Origin: Flaccisagitta enflata
Taxonomy: Eukaryota > Chaetognatha > Sagittoidea > Aphragmophora
Reading direction: 5' to 3'
Assembly (NCBI GenBank): GCA_965153355.1
Contig: OZ231127.1
Span: forward strand, 54,746,001 to 54,810,000
Length of the DNA: 64,000 bases
Part shown: positions 14,689 to 30,018 of the stretch, piece after piece
Numbering within the stretch: the stretch's first letter is position 1
How the letters are laid out: each line of letters begins with the position of its first letter
Made by a program: the position numbers and the translations under genes
Notes under the pieces: model-generated
What the model saw: the letters and a program-made list of their open reading frames with translations, nothing else
The model's database searches: none
What the model was told of the DNA's origin: nothing

Positions 14689-14925
14689 TAGTCGCGTGCT
14701 ACGCGACTCTACACCCCGCTTTGTCGGTCCGTCCATCGGTCCATCCGGTCCGTCAGTCGTCCGCATCCGTCTGTCCGTCGAATAAGATCCGTCACGCCCC
14801 TGCTTTTCCGGCGTTAATGGGGTTTTAGGCGGCCTTACTGCTCATGCCAAAATGGTCCACTGACCTCAATAATGGCCCCTGCCCACCCGCACGCGACTGG
14901 GGTAGCCGTGTATCCGGCCTTGTTT
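14689..14925 (-). mobile_element. HINE-like element, family I
   Basis: Outer TAGTCGCGTGCTACGCGACT, GTCCGTCCATCGG core, CCCCTGCCCACCCG, inner GCACGCGACT, end CCGGCCTTGTTTT. Outer and inner decamers are exact inverted complements. At about 237 bp it is longer than most family I copies because of extra sequence around 14780-14830. Confidence 0.9.
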
Positions 14926-14972
14926 TCTTTCATGCTTTGTTTCCCACGGTGGAGGGTAAGGGTTGTTTACTC

Positions 14973-15080
14973 ATTTCTTTCTTTCTTTCTTTCTTCCTTC
15001 CTTCCTTCCTTCCTTCCTTCCTTCCTTCCTTCCTTCCTTCCTTTCTTTCTTTCTTTCCTTCTTTCTTTCTTTCTTTCTTG

Positions 15081-15135
<55 letters not shown>

Positions 15136-15195
15136 TTTTTCTTTCTTTCTCTTTTTCTTTCTTTCTTTCTTTCTTTCTATCTTTCTTTCCTTTAT
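14973..15195. repeat. (CTTT)n/(CTTC)n microsatellite
   Basis: CTTT units, then CTTC units (about 14994-15042), then CTTT with interruptions. The Phe-Leu-Ser open frames are artefacts. Confidence 0.98.
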
Positions 15196-15303
15196 TTTAC
15201 GCTGCCATCGCGAATATTGGCCCATGCAAACGGCAATATCCGTCATTCGTCTCAATTAAAAACTGTTTACTTTTATTTATTGCGGTTCGCATTTTTTATG
15301 TGA

Positions 15304-15510
<207 letters not shown>

Positions 15511-15723
15511 TTCCTTCTCATTTTCACTTTCTCTCACTTTTTTTGCCCATTGGCATTGGCTGGCTGAGCCGTTGCCAGGGAGTTGATATTTTTACGTCTG
15601 AACGCCGCCTTGAATTTATCTGGAGTTGCTTTTAACCCAGTTGCCATTTCTGAGCGATAAGCATCGGATTTGAAGGAAATTTTCGCAAAGAAGGATTTAC
15701 TTTGTTAGACCAACCGGATGTAT

Positions 15724-15728
<5 letters not shown>

Positions 15729-15779
<51 letters not shown>
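15729..15779. repeat. (GA)n microsatellite
   Basis: Pure GA run of about 51 bp, opposite in strand sense to the preceding CT tract. The splice-donor-like site at 15859 lies 80 bp downstream. Confidence 0.98.
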
Positions 15780-15782
<3 letters not shown>

Positions 15783-15858
15783 CTAATCAACAACCATCTA
15801 ATCTTTACCCAATTCCCTTTTCTTTCTTTTTTTTTCATTCCTCATCGCAATGAAAAAC

Positions 15859-15871
15859 ACAGGTAAGTGAT
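15859..15871 (+). promoter_or_regulatory. Splice-donor-like site ACAG|GTAAGTGAT
   Basis: A near-perfect eukaryotic 5' splice consensus follows a pyrimidine tract and an ATG (CGCAATGAAAAACACAG). The same 13 bases occur at 44256-44268, also after a (GA)n tract, a pyrimidine tract and an ATG. It could be the donor of a small first exon or part of a dispersed repeat. No partner exon was identified. Confidence 0.35.
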
Positions 15872-16812
15872 ATCACATCTCAAGCATATCATAATCTTTT
15901 TCTATTCATTCCTGTTGTATTTTTCTACCATCGTGCTTTGATTTACGTTGTCATGACTAACGATTATGTTTTTGAGAAAGTGTAAAACGTATCTACCATA
16001 TATGAGTAGGACAACATTACATTGCAACCAAAAAACTAAAATAAGGACAAGAGCCTTAGGAGCTCTTACTGGGGTTTACTGCGCACCCTTCACCACTATC
16101 CTTAGAATTATCAAAATTCACCTCAGCCCCTACCACAGAGCGGCTTAACAGATACAAACCCATAAAGTTACTCTGAGTCAACCCCAGACTCTGAAAACTG
16201 ATGTTATCGTAATCCAAATTACGCAAAACAAATTACCAAAGGATAAGTAAATCATCAAAAGATAATGCAGTTACAAAAGGCAATGTTGTGAAGAAACCAT
16301 ACCCTTAGAGGCAAGAATCGAGAGTCAACCAACTGGGACCGCCGGCATTCTTTACCAAGGTACTAAACTATATGAGTAAGACAACATTTATAAATTAGGT
16401 ACTATACAACATATATAAACATATATAAATTAAACATATATAAATTAGGTACTATAGTCTATAAACTTATCCCTCATGAGTTTTGATACAAATCTGCCGT
16501 CACAATCAGAAATTGCTTTGTAGTTGCCGAACCCGGATGTATAGGGCCATTCATGAACATTGTTTTATTTATACATATTGAATAGAGTATTTTGCGACGT
16601 AACTAACTAGACGCATGAAAAACATTTGCAAGGCTCTTTTATTTGATATAGTGTTCAATGGCACTCGAAGCTTATACAAAGGCGATAATCAACATTGCTC
16701 AAAAATGTCATTTACCATCTTGGCCATGAATTGAAGTGAGACGATTTTTTTTCAAAATTCGCATCTTCAATGTATCAAGCTGGTTCCTGTATCTCTATCC
16801 TTTTTGTTCTTT
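15872..16812. other. AT-rich spacer with small internal duplications
   Basis: ATATGAGTARGACAACATT occurs near 16000 and 16370, and ACATATATAAATTAGG-type words repeat at 16410-16455. No gene was recognised. Confidence 0.5.
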
Positions 16813-16919
16813 CTTTCCTTCTTCTTTTTCTTCTTCTTCTTCTTCTTCTTCTTCTTCTTCTTCTTCTTCTTCTTCTTCTTCTTCTTCTTCTTCTTCTTCT
16901 TCTTCTTCTTCTTCTTCTT
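16813..16919. repeat. (CTT)n microsatellite
   Basis: CTT run of about 100 bp. Confidence 0.98.
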
Positions 16920-17147
16920 TCATATCTCTTTCTTCATATTTTTTCTCGATTTTCCGTTTAAACCTTTCTTTTATTTCTCTCATTCTCCCTCCTTCTCCCT
17001 CTTTTCCTTTCTATTGGCCTGTGCTTCCGCTTTATGTTTTTGTCCTTCTCGTCCCTCGGGCGCAGAATTTGCAAATCCCTAGCTTCTTCATTTTTCATCT
17101 TTGCGCTGTCTGCTGCCATCTTTATTCATCTTCGTCGGCTTCAAAAA

Positions 17148-17390
<243 letters not shown>

Positions 17391-17627
17391 ACCATTTTAC
17401 CTAAGAGCAAAGATCTTTAATTGTCAAAGTGTTGAGGATGCGATCTAGGTGCGGAAGGAAACAACTCAGCATTTTTTTTTTAAGTCACGTTATCGTTACC
17501 GTATCATCTTGTCTTATTAATTTTATCATAATCGACATTTTTTAGTCTCCGCAGTCCGTTAGGGGCATAAAACCCTCGTCCACCCCATACACACTCACAA
17601 ACACAGACCAGTTCAGCTGCAGCATCA

Positions 17628-17730
17628 AAAATGCGAGTTTTTGCACTTTTCAATTCGATCATCGAGGACTGATAGACCGACGGACCAACGGACGAACAAA
17701 GCCTCTTATAGAGTTGCGTGTCCGCAACTA
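17628..17730 (+). mobile_element. HINE-like element, family II, 3' part
   Basis: It contains ATGCGAGTTTTTGCACTTTTC, a GACCGACGGACC core, AAGCCTCTTATAGAG and the hairpin GTTGCGTGTCCGCAACTAAAAA. The AACAAGGCCGG 5' end was not found. Confidence 0.7.
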
Positions 17731-17923
17731 AAAAGATATTAATCATGTTTATGTTCATGGGCGTTTTCATTTGTTCACTATTTTTTTTTCCCTTCTTTTT
17801 TCTTTGGCTGCACATGCATATGCTGTACAACAGTGAAATTAAATGGCATAAGTATCGAGCATCGAGCAGCAGTGTCCCTATGAGGAAGGCAGATGGAAAA
17901 ATTACCTAATGATATCCCTAAGT

Positions 17924-18120
17924 AACAAGGCCGGATACACAGCTGCCCAAGTCGCGCTGATGCCCAGGTGGGCAGGGGCCTGCCGCGGTCACCCTATAGA
18001 CCATTTGGGCAGGAGCAGTGAGTTCCAAAAATTAAAATCATAAAAAAGTAAAGTGTGACCGACCAACCGACCAACCGACCGACGGACAAAGCGGGGTGTA
18101 GAGTCGCGTGCACGCGACTA
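17924..18120 (+). mobile_element. HINE-like element, family I
   Basis: It runs from AACAAGGCCGGATACAC to GAGTCGCGTGCACGCGACTA, with GGTGGGCAGGGGCC, CATTTGGGCAGGAGCAGTGA, AAAAAAGTAAAGTGTGACC and a GACCAACC core. The inner subterminal region (AAGTCGCGCTGATGCCCAGG) carries a small insertion. Confidence 0.9.
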
Positions 18121-18418
18121 AAAACCCCCTCTGCCTCAACATTCAATAGCTCACACACAACACTCACACACTCTCAACCACTTTCATACCACAGTCACCT
18201 GTTTATCTATTTTTTTCCTGAACAAGGTCTTACTTAGCGATCAGATGCCATGAAGCAAACAGAGATGAAAGAAATACGAAACAACCGGTTGAAATTCTTT
18301 CGCAATTTTGCATCATCGTATGTTTCCCATTCATGGTCATTCACTCCCTCATTCGTTTTCGGTTACTCAACCGCATTACGAAGCATCTGTTTTCCTTTCG
18401 TTCATTCATTTTTTCTGT

Positions 18419-18450
18419 TTTCTTCTTCTTCTTCTTCTGCCTTTTTCTTT

Positions 18451-18482
<32 letters not shown>

Positions 18483-18645
18483 TATTTGATTCGTCATAGC
18501 TTAATCGACAGTATCATCTTCTTTCCTTCTTTCCTTCTTTCCTTCCTTCCTTCCTACCTTCCTTCCTTCCTTCCTTCCTTCCTTCCTTCCTTCCTTCCTT
18601 CCTTCTTTCTTTCTTTCATTCTTTCTTTCTTTCTTTTTCTCGCCA
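18419..18645. repeat. (CTT)n, (CTTT)n and (CCTT)n tracts
   Basis: Three polypyrimidine microsatellites: 18419-18437, 18455-18485 and about 18521-18640. Confidence 0.95.
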
Positions 18646-18837
18646 GCGTTATTTATTGGTTATTTTTTCATTAATCGTGGAACAGCAGAATATGCAATGC
18701 GGAATAATTGTTCTTCCCCTCAAATCAAAATGCTCACATGAACGGATGAACGCGCTTCCACGAGTTCCCCGCATTTATTTCGCCATTTGTCATAATTTGC
18801 GCGTGACAGAGGACCAACGTACCACAACGACAATGAA

Positions 18838-18854
18838 AACGACCACAACAACAA

Positions 18855-18930
<76 letters not shown>

Positions 18931-19065
18931 AGCAAACTCCGCAAACAAAACAAAAAACAATAGCAAAACTGACATGAACGACAACCAGCAGCAAACAGCG
19001 ACAGCAACAAACAACAACAACAACAACAACAACAGCAACAACAACAACAACAGCAATAACCATTG
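18838..19065. repeat. Imperfect (AAC)n microsatellite
   Basis: AAC units mixed with CGACAA and CAGCAA words. Poly-Thr, poly-Cys and poly-Val frames are artefacts. Confidence 0.95.
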
Positions 19066-20016
19066 GAACGTTTTTTCAGTCTCAACGATGCTCTCATGTA
19101 GGGGCTTGCTACTTTTTTGCAAAACGAGATAAACAGACACCTGTCAACAATGTGCGAATTTAAGAAACAACTTAGCCAACAATTGCCCCAATCGCCCCAA
19201 GTTTTTAAAACCGTAATAGGCGAATTTCTGTTACATCCGGATCCGTTGTTGCGGGGTTCCACTGTAGAGCTTTCAACAAGATTTATTCCATCTGAGATAG
19301 ATCTTCAAAGGCAAACTAGATGGGTTTTGGGTGTATTTCAGGTTATGATTAAAAACATGACTTCTTTTCTTTTGATGTATGTATATAAAAGAAAAAACTA
19401 ACTTTTTTGTATCAATGACCGGTTTCTACTCCTTCCTAGGCGGCTCGAAACAAAGTCAAATACCACCATCACGTCTCTCTTCGCTGATAATAAACTTTTA
19501 GCTTTCATTTCCTTTTTTATCGCAGTGTCATCAAGTGAACAGACAGAAATATCCAAGGAGCCCATCTTATGAAAATTGGCTATTTCGGCTTTATTAGAAG
19601 TCTCGTGAAGTCTCGATTGCTTAGAATGTAGAGCGTCAGTGCATCGATACTGACTCCAACCCTCGGTCGATCAATTGGTCGGTCCGTCCGTATTAAGAGA
19701 CTAAAGGCGTATTTCACATGAATCGTGAATCACATCAAAGGTGGTTTAGACTTTAGTGGTATTCACGTGCAAATTTCCCATCTCTGCTCTGCTTTGGCTG
19801 GACTTGTTGAGAAATTTTCGCGTCTCTGCTTTTGTTGGCCCTCAAGTGCATGTATGGAATACCGTACAGCCAGCTGTGACCTTGTTCTTCTTATTCCTTC
19901 ATTTTCTCCGAGAAAGAAAAACCCAAGTCGACGAGAAGCTTTTATGAGTCACTTGATTTGGGTTATTAAAATAAATGCAAGATAAAAAATCCGAATGGCG
20001 TCGCAAATTCCGACCA
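19066..20016. other. Unique spacer
   Basis: A single terminal sequence, CCGTTGTTGCGGGGTTCCACTGTA (19241-19264), resembles the right end of the pogo-like MITE at 47755-47916 (CCGTTATTGCGGGGCGTAACTGTA). No partner end was found. A loose HINE-like GTCGGTCCGTCCG word lies near 19680. Nothing coding was recognised. Confidence 0.4.
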
Positions 20017-20131
<115 letters not shown>

Positions 20132-20400
20132 ATAGACTTTCCTTTGAGTTAAATTTTTTCCCCAATTATCTAAGGGTTAAACATCTGGGATCAGCAATGA
20201 TTTTAGGAAACGCAATGTCAGAGCGAATATCACGTAAAGTGACGTGAGATTTTCATGTTTCATATGGAGATCAAGGCCAAAGTCAAGGGTAAAATTACAC
20301 AATTTCAAATTATCACCTCTTCATTTTCAATTCGCTATAACACAGAGGCTTTGTCCGTATCTATCCATCCGTTTCTCCCATCAGAATTTGATCAGATCTA

Positions 20401-20507
<107 letters not shown>

Positions 20508-20637
20508 TCTTTTTTTTTTCTTGTCTAACATTGTGTATCTGTGAAACTTATTCATTTCTCTGTATTTCATGTACCGCTCAAAACAATTTTTATTGTTAAT
20601 TTGATAAACGCGCATTTATTGAGCAATAAATCAAATC

Positions 20638-20641
<4 letters not shown>

Positions 20642-20721
<80 letters not shown>
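20642..20721. repeat. (CT)n microsatellite
   Basis: Pure CT run of about 80 bp. Confidence 0.98.
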
Positions 20722-20724
<3 letters not shown>

Positions 20725-21097
20725 AGCCTTTCCTTCCGCTCCCTTCATACCTTATTTCCTCTCCGTTCTACTGTTTCGCCATTTTTCTTCCGTCATTTCT
20801 GACCATTTTTCACGCGAGTGTCTTATTTGTTATTCATTGGTCAAACAATTGTGTCAGTCGTGGTTTTCTCATTTCAAGTTGTCTCAAAACCCCCTCACTC
20901 TCAGTCTCAAGCTGGCCGGTTTATTTCGTTTTCAGCAAGAACAGTTAGCTTATCTGCCCTCTGAATTGCCTCTTCTCTGAACATGGATAGTTTTTTTATT
21001 TCGAGAGATACTTATCCAAAAATCATCAACCTTGCTTTTACTCGGCAAAATGAAAATCCTACACAAAATTCCATCAACAACGCCGAAAAGTTCTTCT
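20722..21097. other. Unique spacer
   Basis: Nothing recognised. Confidence 0.45.
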
Positions 21098-21796
21098 TTT
21101 GGGCAGCGGCCCCGAAGGGGATGAAGTCCTGTAGAACACAGGGGGACTTTAGTTCGTTCGTTCAGTTCATCCGTTTTGTTTTGTCCCCGCCTCAGGCTCA
21201 ATGTGGCCTCAGACCTCAAATCTGACCTCTCCGGCCTCCGTCTGGCCTCTCGGAGCTCAATCTCGCCTCTCAGGCCTCAAATCAACCTCAAGCTTCAATT
21301 TGACCTCTCAGGCCTCAAATCAACCTCTCAGGCCTCAAACCTTGTCTCCCAAGCCTCAAATTAGGCCTCTCAGGCCTCAAATCCAAATTCTCAGGCCTCA
21401 AACCAGGCCTCTCAGGCCTCTCACGCCTCAAATCAGCCATCTAAGCCTCAATTTATTGCTCTCAATCTTCAAATCAATCCTCTGACCATTCAAGCCTCAA
21501 TCTAGCTCTCTCAGGTCTCAAGTCAGCCCTCTCAAGCTTCCAATTGCATTCTCAGGCCTTACATCGGCCTTCTTAGACCTCAGTTTAGGCTCTTGAAGGC
21601 CTTCAGTCAGCCCTCTACAGTATTACTGTATAGCATCTCATCCACTTCTTCAGGCAGGATGAATGAAAGTCCCCCTGTGTTCTACAGGACTTTGTCCCCT
21701 TCGGGGCCGCTGCCCTGCTTCCCCTCACTCCAACTCACAATTACTCAAAGCAGGGCAACGGGTATCGCTGACCACATATTGCCCTTGGGCGACCTG
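21098..21796 (+). mobile_element. GGGCAGC element, type b, copy 3
   Basis: It starts TTTTGGGCAGCGGCCCCGAAGG. The arm of about 65 bp, including GTCCTGTAGAACACAGGGGG (21127-21146), is repeated inverted at 21666-21718 ending GGCCGCTGCCC. The core (about 21190-21600) is a minisatellite of about 20 bp, CTCAGGCCTCAAATCAACCT-like. The 3' tail reads GGTATCGCTGACCACATATT, then GCCCTTGGGCGACC, a hairpin GCCC-TT-GGGC in place of ATCC-TT-GGAT found in other type b copies. No genes are inside. Confidence 0.85.
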
Positions 21797-22905
21797 TTTT
21801 TCCTTGGTAATATGTAAAATGGATCAATGTTGTAAATTATATTCAGCGCACAAATGGAGTTAATTCTCTCATTGACTCTCATTTCGAATGAAATTTCAAA
21901 TCGGGTTCCAACAATGTTCTTGTGGACTGTTTCAAAAGGAACTTCCCGAAGGCCAAGGATGCATGAATTGAATTCCTTTCCTGTCAAATGAGAGAGTTCT
22001 TGGTTTGATGAATTCGTTCCGTAAGCACTGAGACAGTTATGTCAATTTTCATCTCTAAGCACGTCATACACATGGAAACATGTATGTCGTATGACGTACA
22101 AAACGAGTCCTTGAAACAAGACGTGACCTTCATTGATTTTTTTTATCTATTTTCATTTCTATTGTTTCACAATCCTTTCCAAAAAAGTGCCGTGAGTTCG
22201 ATGAACATCTATGAGCGTGGCGCGCCATTGCCATCTCTTGAGGCGTTGCGTGCACTGCGCACGATCATTCCTTCTAATCCACTTAGCAGCAGTGAAGAAG
22301 AAAGAAAGGAAGAAAGAAAGAAAAATATCACTCGAGTGCCAAATGGGGAAAAAATGCAAGAAAAGCAAGAAAAAAACAAAGAAGGGCGCCCCTTTTATCT
22401 TACTTCCTTTATCCGTCGCCTTTTTTCTCCTGCTTTTAAGTCATGTGGCTTTATAAGTTACCAAGTCCTTGTCCGCGTCCGTCTGTCCCTCCCGTTTGCA
22501 TTCATAAGTCCGCTTTCTTTCTTAATTCCTCTACATCAATGCCTCAATGACAGATGCCCCTGCCCGTCGTCTCGAGATTTCGGCCTAGCTAATCATCCCT
22601 TGGGCATTAATCTCTCCTCTCCTTACTTCTTTTTTCTCTCCCCTTTCTCATATTATACGGGGAGGTTTTTTTGATGGCTTTTTGTTTGTTGTTTATAATC
22701 GTGGAGGCGTCCAAAGTTTTGCCAAGGTTTGGGTTTTCCTTCTTTTGTGGCTTTCTTCGCAATTTCTCATCTACTTTCATCTCCTTCACAACGCGAATAT
22801 GCAAATGAAGCCATCGTTAACAACAATGGTTTTGCAGCTTTCTTGGCTTTGCAGTTTTGTCCCGGCCTCTTTTCCTTGATTTTCTTGTATTCTTGAAATT
22901 TCTTT
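21797..22905. other. Unique spacer
   Basis: About 1.1 kb with no recognised gene. The open frame at 22039-22674 has an unremarkable composition and no motif I know. Confidence 0.4.
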
Positions 22906-22989
22906 CTTTTGATCTTTCTTCATCTTCTTTCTTTCTCTCTCTTTTTTTCTTTTTTTTTTCTTTCTTCTTTCTCTCTTTCTTTCTTTTTT

Positions 22990-23029
<40 letters not shown>

Positions 23030-23059
23030 TTTTTCTTTTTTTCTTTTTTTCTTTTTTTT

Positions 23060-23127
<68 letters not shown>

Positions 23128-23147
23128 TCCTTCTCATTTTTCTTTCC
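22906..23147. repeat. (CTTT)n microsatellite with poly-T interruptions
   Basis: CTTT units interspersed with T runs. It ends next to a GGGCAGC-type element. Confidence 0.97.
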
Positions 23148-23612
23148 TTTTGGGCACGCTGAAGAAGTCATGACCTCTGCTTTCACACATTGGGAATTTT
23201 CTCCTCCTTCTCCTCGTTCTCCTCCTTCTCGCCTCCCGTCGTCCTGCCCCTCCCCCAGGCTCGAGACTCAAATCCCAGTCCTGATACGAAAATCCCAGTC
23301 TCGTGGCCCAAACAGCATAAGGCCCAAATTCTAGCCTGGAGCTCAGTCCAAACCTGGAGACTGATTTCAGCCAAGGGCGGATCCCAGAGGCTGGGTTTGG
23401 AGCCGAACTAGGATTGAGCCTTGAGTAGGATTGAGGCACAGGCTGGGATCTGGTCTCAGGACTGGATTGAGCCTCGAGCCTTGGAACATCAGAGGGGAGG
23501 AAGAGAAGGAGGAAGGAGTTCCTGTGTGTGAGGCATCATGTCGCTGGGCCGCTTTCTGCACTCGCCCTGGGCGGGCGCAGGTACCGCTGACCATCTAACG
23601 CTTTTGCGACTA
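23148..23612 (+). mobile_element. GGGCAGC element, type a, diverged copy 4
   Basis: The 5' end is decayed (TTTTGGGCACGCTGAAGAAG) but is followed by GACCTCTGCTTTCACACATT and the TTTTCTCCTCCTTCTCC block. The core carries CCCAAATCCCAGTCT-like units. The 3' end is well kept: GCAGGTACCGCTGACCATCT then ACGCTTTTGCGACTA. It is the oldest-looking type a copy. Confidence 0.75.
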
Positions 23613-23828
23613 TCTAATTTGTTGGCACCCAAGCGTCTCCATTCCATAACTATGTTTGTCCGACATTCCGTTCAATGGTCCTGCTGCCCAAAAACTAAGT
23701 ACACTTTTGTTAAGAAGCATCTGTGATATGTATCGAGGTTTACCTGTTTGCCTGTCTCTGTCGTTCTGTCTGTCTCTGTCCTTCTGTCTGTCTGTCTTTG
23801 TCTATCTGTTTGTCTGCCTGTCTGTCTG

Positions 23829-25100
<1,272 letters not shown>

Positions 25101-25179
25101 ATCCCTTCTCTCTCTTTTTGTTTTTCTGTCTCCGCATGTCTCCGCACGTCTCTATTTTTCTGACTTTTTCTCTGTCATT

Positions 25180-25181
<2 letters not shown>

Positions 25182-25272
<91 letters not shown>
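25182..25272. repeat. (CT)n microsatellite
   Basis: Pure CT run of about 90 bp. Confidence 0.98.
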
Positions 25273-26036
<764 letters not shown>

Positions 26037-26172
26037 TAACATGTACACATGCATGCATACATACACGCTTACGTATTACGTAAGCATAGACAAACTCTGC
26101 CATAATATCCATAGGGTAACCTTTTCTTTGGTCATTTGCGCCTCAGCTTTTGACCTCGATATGAGACAGATG

Positions 26173-26349
26173 TAAAGTCGAACCTCGTTATAGTGTATCC
26201 GTTATCAAGGCATACCCGCCTATACAGAATAGAGTTTCAAAGCCTATGAATGTTTCATAGTGATTTTATCATAGGCAATGAGGCAGCTTCACTGCAACGC
26301 ATGATTTTGTCCAGTCCCTTAAAATGCACTCTAGTGAAGCTTAAATGTA
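26173..26349. mobile_element. pogo-like MITE, copy 1
   Basis: The left end TAAAGTCGAACCTCGTTATAG and the right end CACTCTAGTGAAGCTTAAATGTA form imperfect terminal inverted repeats flanked by TA. The interior (ATTTTATCATAGGCAATGAG, GTCCAGTCCCTTAAAATGC) matches the copies at 26348 and 55069. The TA target and TACAGT-like ends fit the pogo/Tigger part of the Tc1-mariner superfamily. There is no transposase. Confidence 0.75.
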
Positions 26350-26689
26350 CATTTGAACCTCGCTAGAGCGCACCCGTTGATAGGCCATTCCCGCCAATTA
26401 GGAATACAATTTTCTGTCCCTATAACCATGCAATATTTAACAAGATTTGAAGTTTTTTTGTAGAACCCTCATGGGAATAGCACGTTTTGAAATTATCATT
26501 AACCTGGACTCCTGTTTTGGACATTAAAACGCAATTATGGACAAGTTCTGATCCCAGTTCGCCTAATTTTGTGAGAGGTGTTAAATATTGCATGGTTATT
26601 TCTATATTGGCGATAAGACAAAAAGGTTTCACTATAGGGCATGATTTTGTGCAGTCCCTTAACATACGCTCTTGTGAAGCTTAACTGTA
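26348..26689. mobile_element. pogo-like MITE, copy 2, with a nested element
   Basis: It shares the TA junction with copy 1, so the two lie back to back. The left end is TACATTTGAACCTCGCTAGAGC and the right end is GCTCTTGTGAAGCTTAACTGTA. The interior is interrupted by the 26422-26599 inverted-repeat block; removing it leaves a MITE of the usual size. Confidence 0.75.
26422..26599 (+). mobile_element. Nested inverted-repeat element containing DR1, copy 2
   Basis: The ends ATAACCATGCAATATTTAAC and GTTAAATATTGCATGGTTAT are perfect inverted complements over about 21 bp. Between them is DR1, the sequence shared with 1521-1650. This looks like a short MITE of about 178 bp inserted in a pogo-like MITE. 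Part of the right end (GGTTATT) could belong to the host MITE, which has TAGTTATTTTTATATTGG at the same place in the 55069 copy. Confidence 0.65.
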
Positions 26690-26902
26690 ACCAAGAGGAT
26701 TACCAAAGGGGACTTTTGGGAATCCAAGTATCCAACGTCCTTGCAACTCGATCTCTTTTTTTCAATTTTGGACAAGAGACCCTGAGGTTCGCTTTTTCCT
26801 GCTCTTAGTCAACAAACCAGGAGTGAAAGGAAGCAGAGAACATGACCAGGTTTTATCCTAATGATCATGGCTTCTGCCTCAATAAACAAACCCCCGTCAA
26901 TA

Positions 26903-27317
<415 letters not shown>

Positions 27318-27410
<93 letters not shown>

Positions 27411-27418
27411 ATTTCTCT
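27318..27418. repeat. (CT)n microsatellite
   Basis: Pure CT run of about 90 bp with a short degenerate tail. Confidence 0.98.
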
Positions 27419-28626
27419 CTCTGTTTCTGATTTTGTTTCTCTCTACCCAAAAAATCCGCTTTCCTTCATTCTATCTTTCTTGGTCTTTTTGGCTTTCTTT
27501 GCCAATGCGTCATTCTCTCCCCTTTTAGAGTAGAGGTGAGGTCCCATACCGCGACTTGCCATTAGCGCGCCATCATCCCTTGAATTGAGGCATCATCCTT
27601 TGCATTGACTTTTTGGGAAAGAAGCTCTCTTTCGAAGCAGCAGCGCAGTTGCTTAATGCGGCGCTGGTGTGACCAACTTTGCTGCTGCGGTGGTGGAAAA
27701 AAGGTGGTGGAGCGTGGTTGGGTATCTTTTTCTGTTGTCTCGATTATTAATTGTCGTGGATCAAGTTGCATGTGCTTTAGACAATTTTCTAGGCGATGTT
27801 GGGCAGCATTGCATTGTTTTTGCCCTTGACTGCTTTTGAACTTTAAACGATTGCTTTTTTTTTTTTTTTTTTTTTCTTTTTTTTTTTTCTTTTTTTTTTC
27901 TTTTTTTTTCTTTTTTTTTTTTTTCTTTTTTTTCTTTTTTCAGGTTGTTAAGTTAAATGGGAATCTAGCAGTGCTGAGCGGTAAGACTAGCCCACGAGAG
28001 TTCACAAGGCCCTTCTCCATGATTTGGGTTTGGATTTGGGTTTGGCCATTTGGGTTGGGACATTTTTTGACCACCAAGGATATGGAATATGGATGTGGAA
28101 TAAAGAATATGGAATATGGGATATGGATTCTTTATCTCAAAATTCCTCCGTGTGAATTGCATCCATTAGATTTATGCCGGATCTGACATTGATGTTATCT
28201 ATGCGATCTAACAGTCTTTGCCAATTATCGATATAGCCATCAGCAAATTATATTATAAGTTAATGATAAATAACATGACTCTCTCGGCAATTCATCATTT
28301 CCATAAGAGGCATATGATCTGAAATTGCCTCTGATTGAATGTTTCATTCTCGCGCTTGTTTACTCAAACAATTCCTAGAGCCTTTTTTATCTCGTATTAC
28401 CATATGTAGTTTTTTCTTTTCTTTTTTTCCTCAATCTACTTTCCCTTCATTCATTTACTTGGTTATCCTGGTTAATGTTATCACCTCAATTGACGTTTTA
28501 TCATATTTCCATTCATGATTCATTTACACATTTTCCAAGGTGTTCTTATTTATGTTTTGTTGTGTTTTTAGTCGCATCACCTTACGTCCTGTAGTTTTGC
28601 ATAATCGATCTACATTTTTTTCTTTT
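27419..28626. other. Unique spacer with poly-T and short tandem words
   Basis: A T run broken by single Cs lies at 27856-27940. At 28022-28130 there are short GGGTTTGGATTT and GGAATATGGATAT words in tandem. No gene was recognised. Confidence 0.5.
27856..27940. repeat. Interrupted poly-T tract
   Basis: About 85 bp of T broken by regularly spaced single C residues. Confidence 0.95.
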
Positions 28627-28830
28627 TAGTCGCTTGCTGAGCATGAGCGAATCTGTGAGAGGCTGTACGCGTACGTTTGAAGGAAGGTTGGTGACGTGAA
28701 ATTGGCCGCAAAAGTGATTCCTGAGCATAACGGCCCCCGCCCACCCACTTACTGCCCTGCCTACCCGCATTACTGCCCCTACCCACCCGCATTACTTCCC
28801 CTACTCACTCGCAAGTGACTACCTGTTGAT
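28627..28830 (-). mobile_element. HINE-like element, family III
   Basis: It starts TAGTCGCTTGCTGAGCATGA and ends after CTCACTCGCAAGTGACTACC. The inner motif, reverse complemented, is AGTCACTTGC against the outer AGTCGCTTGC. The core has repeats of CTGCCCACCCGCATTA type, as in the copy at 6588-7052. Confidence 0.6.
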
Positions 28831-29534
28831 GCTGCAACGCATCGCTATAAGATAGTATGCCCATCATTCCATCTATCCCACGGTCCTTCGTCATGTCAGT
28901 GACGTATCGATTCTCATCTTTTTTTATTTCCTCGCGACAACTGAGCTCTATTTTTTGTTATCTAGATCTTAGATTAACCTGAGATTAGGCGTGGCAAAGT
29001 ATCCTTCGATCAGACTGCTAAACATTGTTGATGTTCCACCGCAGATTCATTCAATATTCATTGAATCAATTCTGTCGTATGTTTGCAACAGCGCTCAGTC
29101 GTACCCGGCTCCAACGAATTGGCCGATAACGGAATTCAAAGTTAGAAATTAAAATCATTTGTCTCTTAAGACTAACACCGCGCGCCTCTTCACACTGGTT
29201 CGTCCGCTTTCTTGTTGACGGTAGTTCCTCAGCCAGTTAATTCTCTCTTTTCTCTTTTTAAGAGCCTCAAATTCTGTCCCTCTTTCTGTCTTTCTTTTTT
29301 CAGCCTCCTTTCACTTGTCCTTATTCTTTTCTCTTTACTTTTTCTTTTCCTTCGTTTTTATGGTGGTGTGAAATCTTATATGACAGCATCTCTAAAATGC
29401 TAACCCCATCCACATGGAAGACCGTCTTTTCAGCTCGCATCTTAGAGGCTCTCGGGGCTAACCAGACAGACCCCAACCCAAAGTCTATGCCTTTTCTTTT
29501 TGTCCACTCACTCAAATGTGTTTTTCTCCGACGT
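28831..29534. other. Unique spacer
   Basis: No recognised feature. Confidence 0.45.

Positions 29535-30018
<484 letters not shown>

Noticed and set aside
15966-16148. A 60-codon frame with a mildly reverse-transcriptase-like flavour (ALGALTGVYCAP)
   Set aside because: Too short, no catalytic motif and no continuation on either side.
22039-22674. A 211-codon plus frame
   Set aside because: It has no recognisable motif, a mixed low-quality composition and a pyrimidine-rich end. I treat it as chance.
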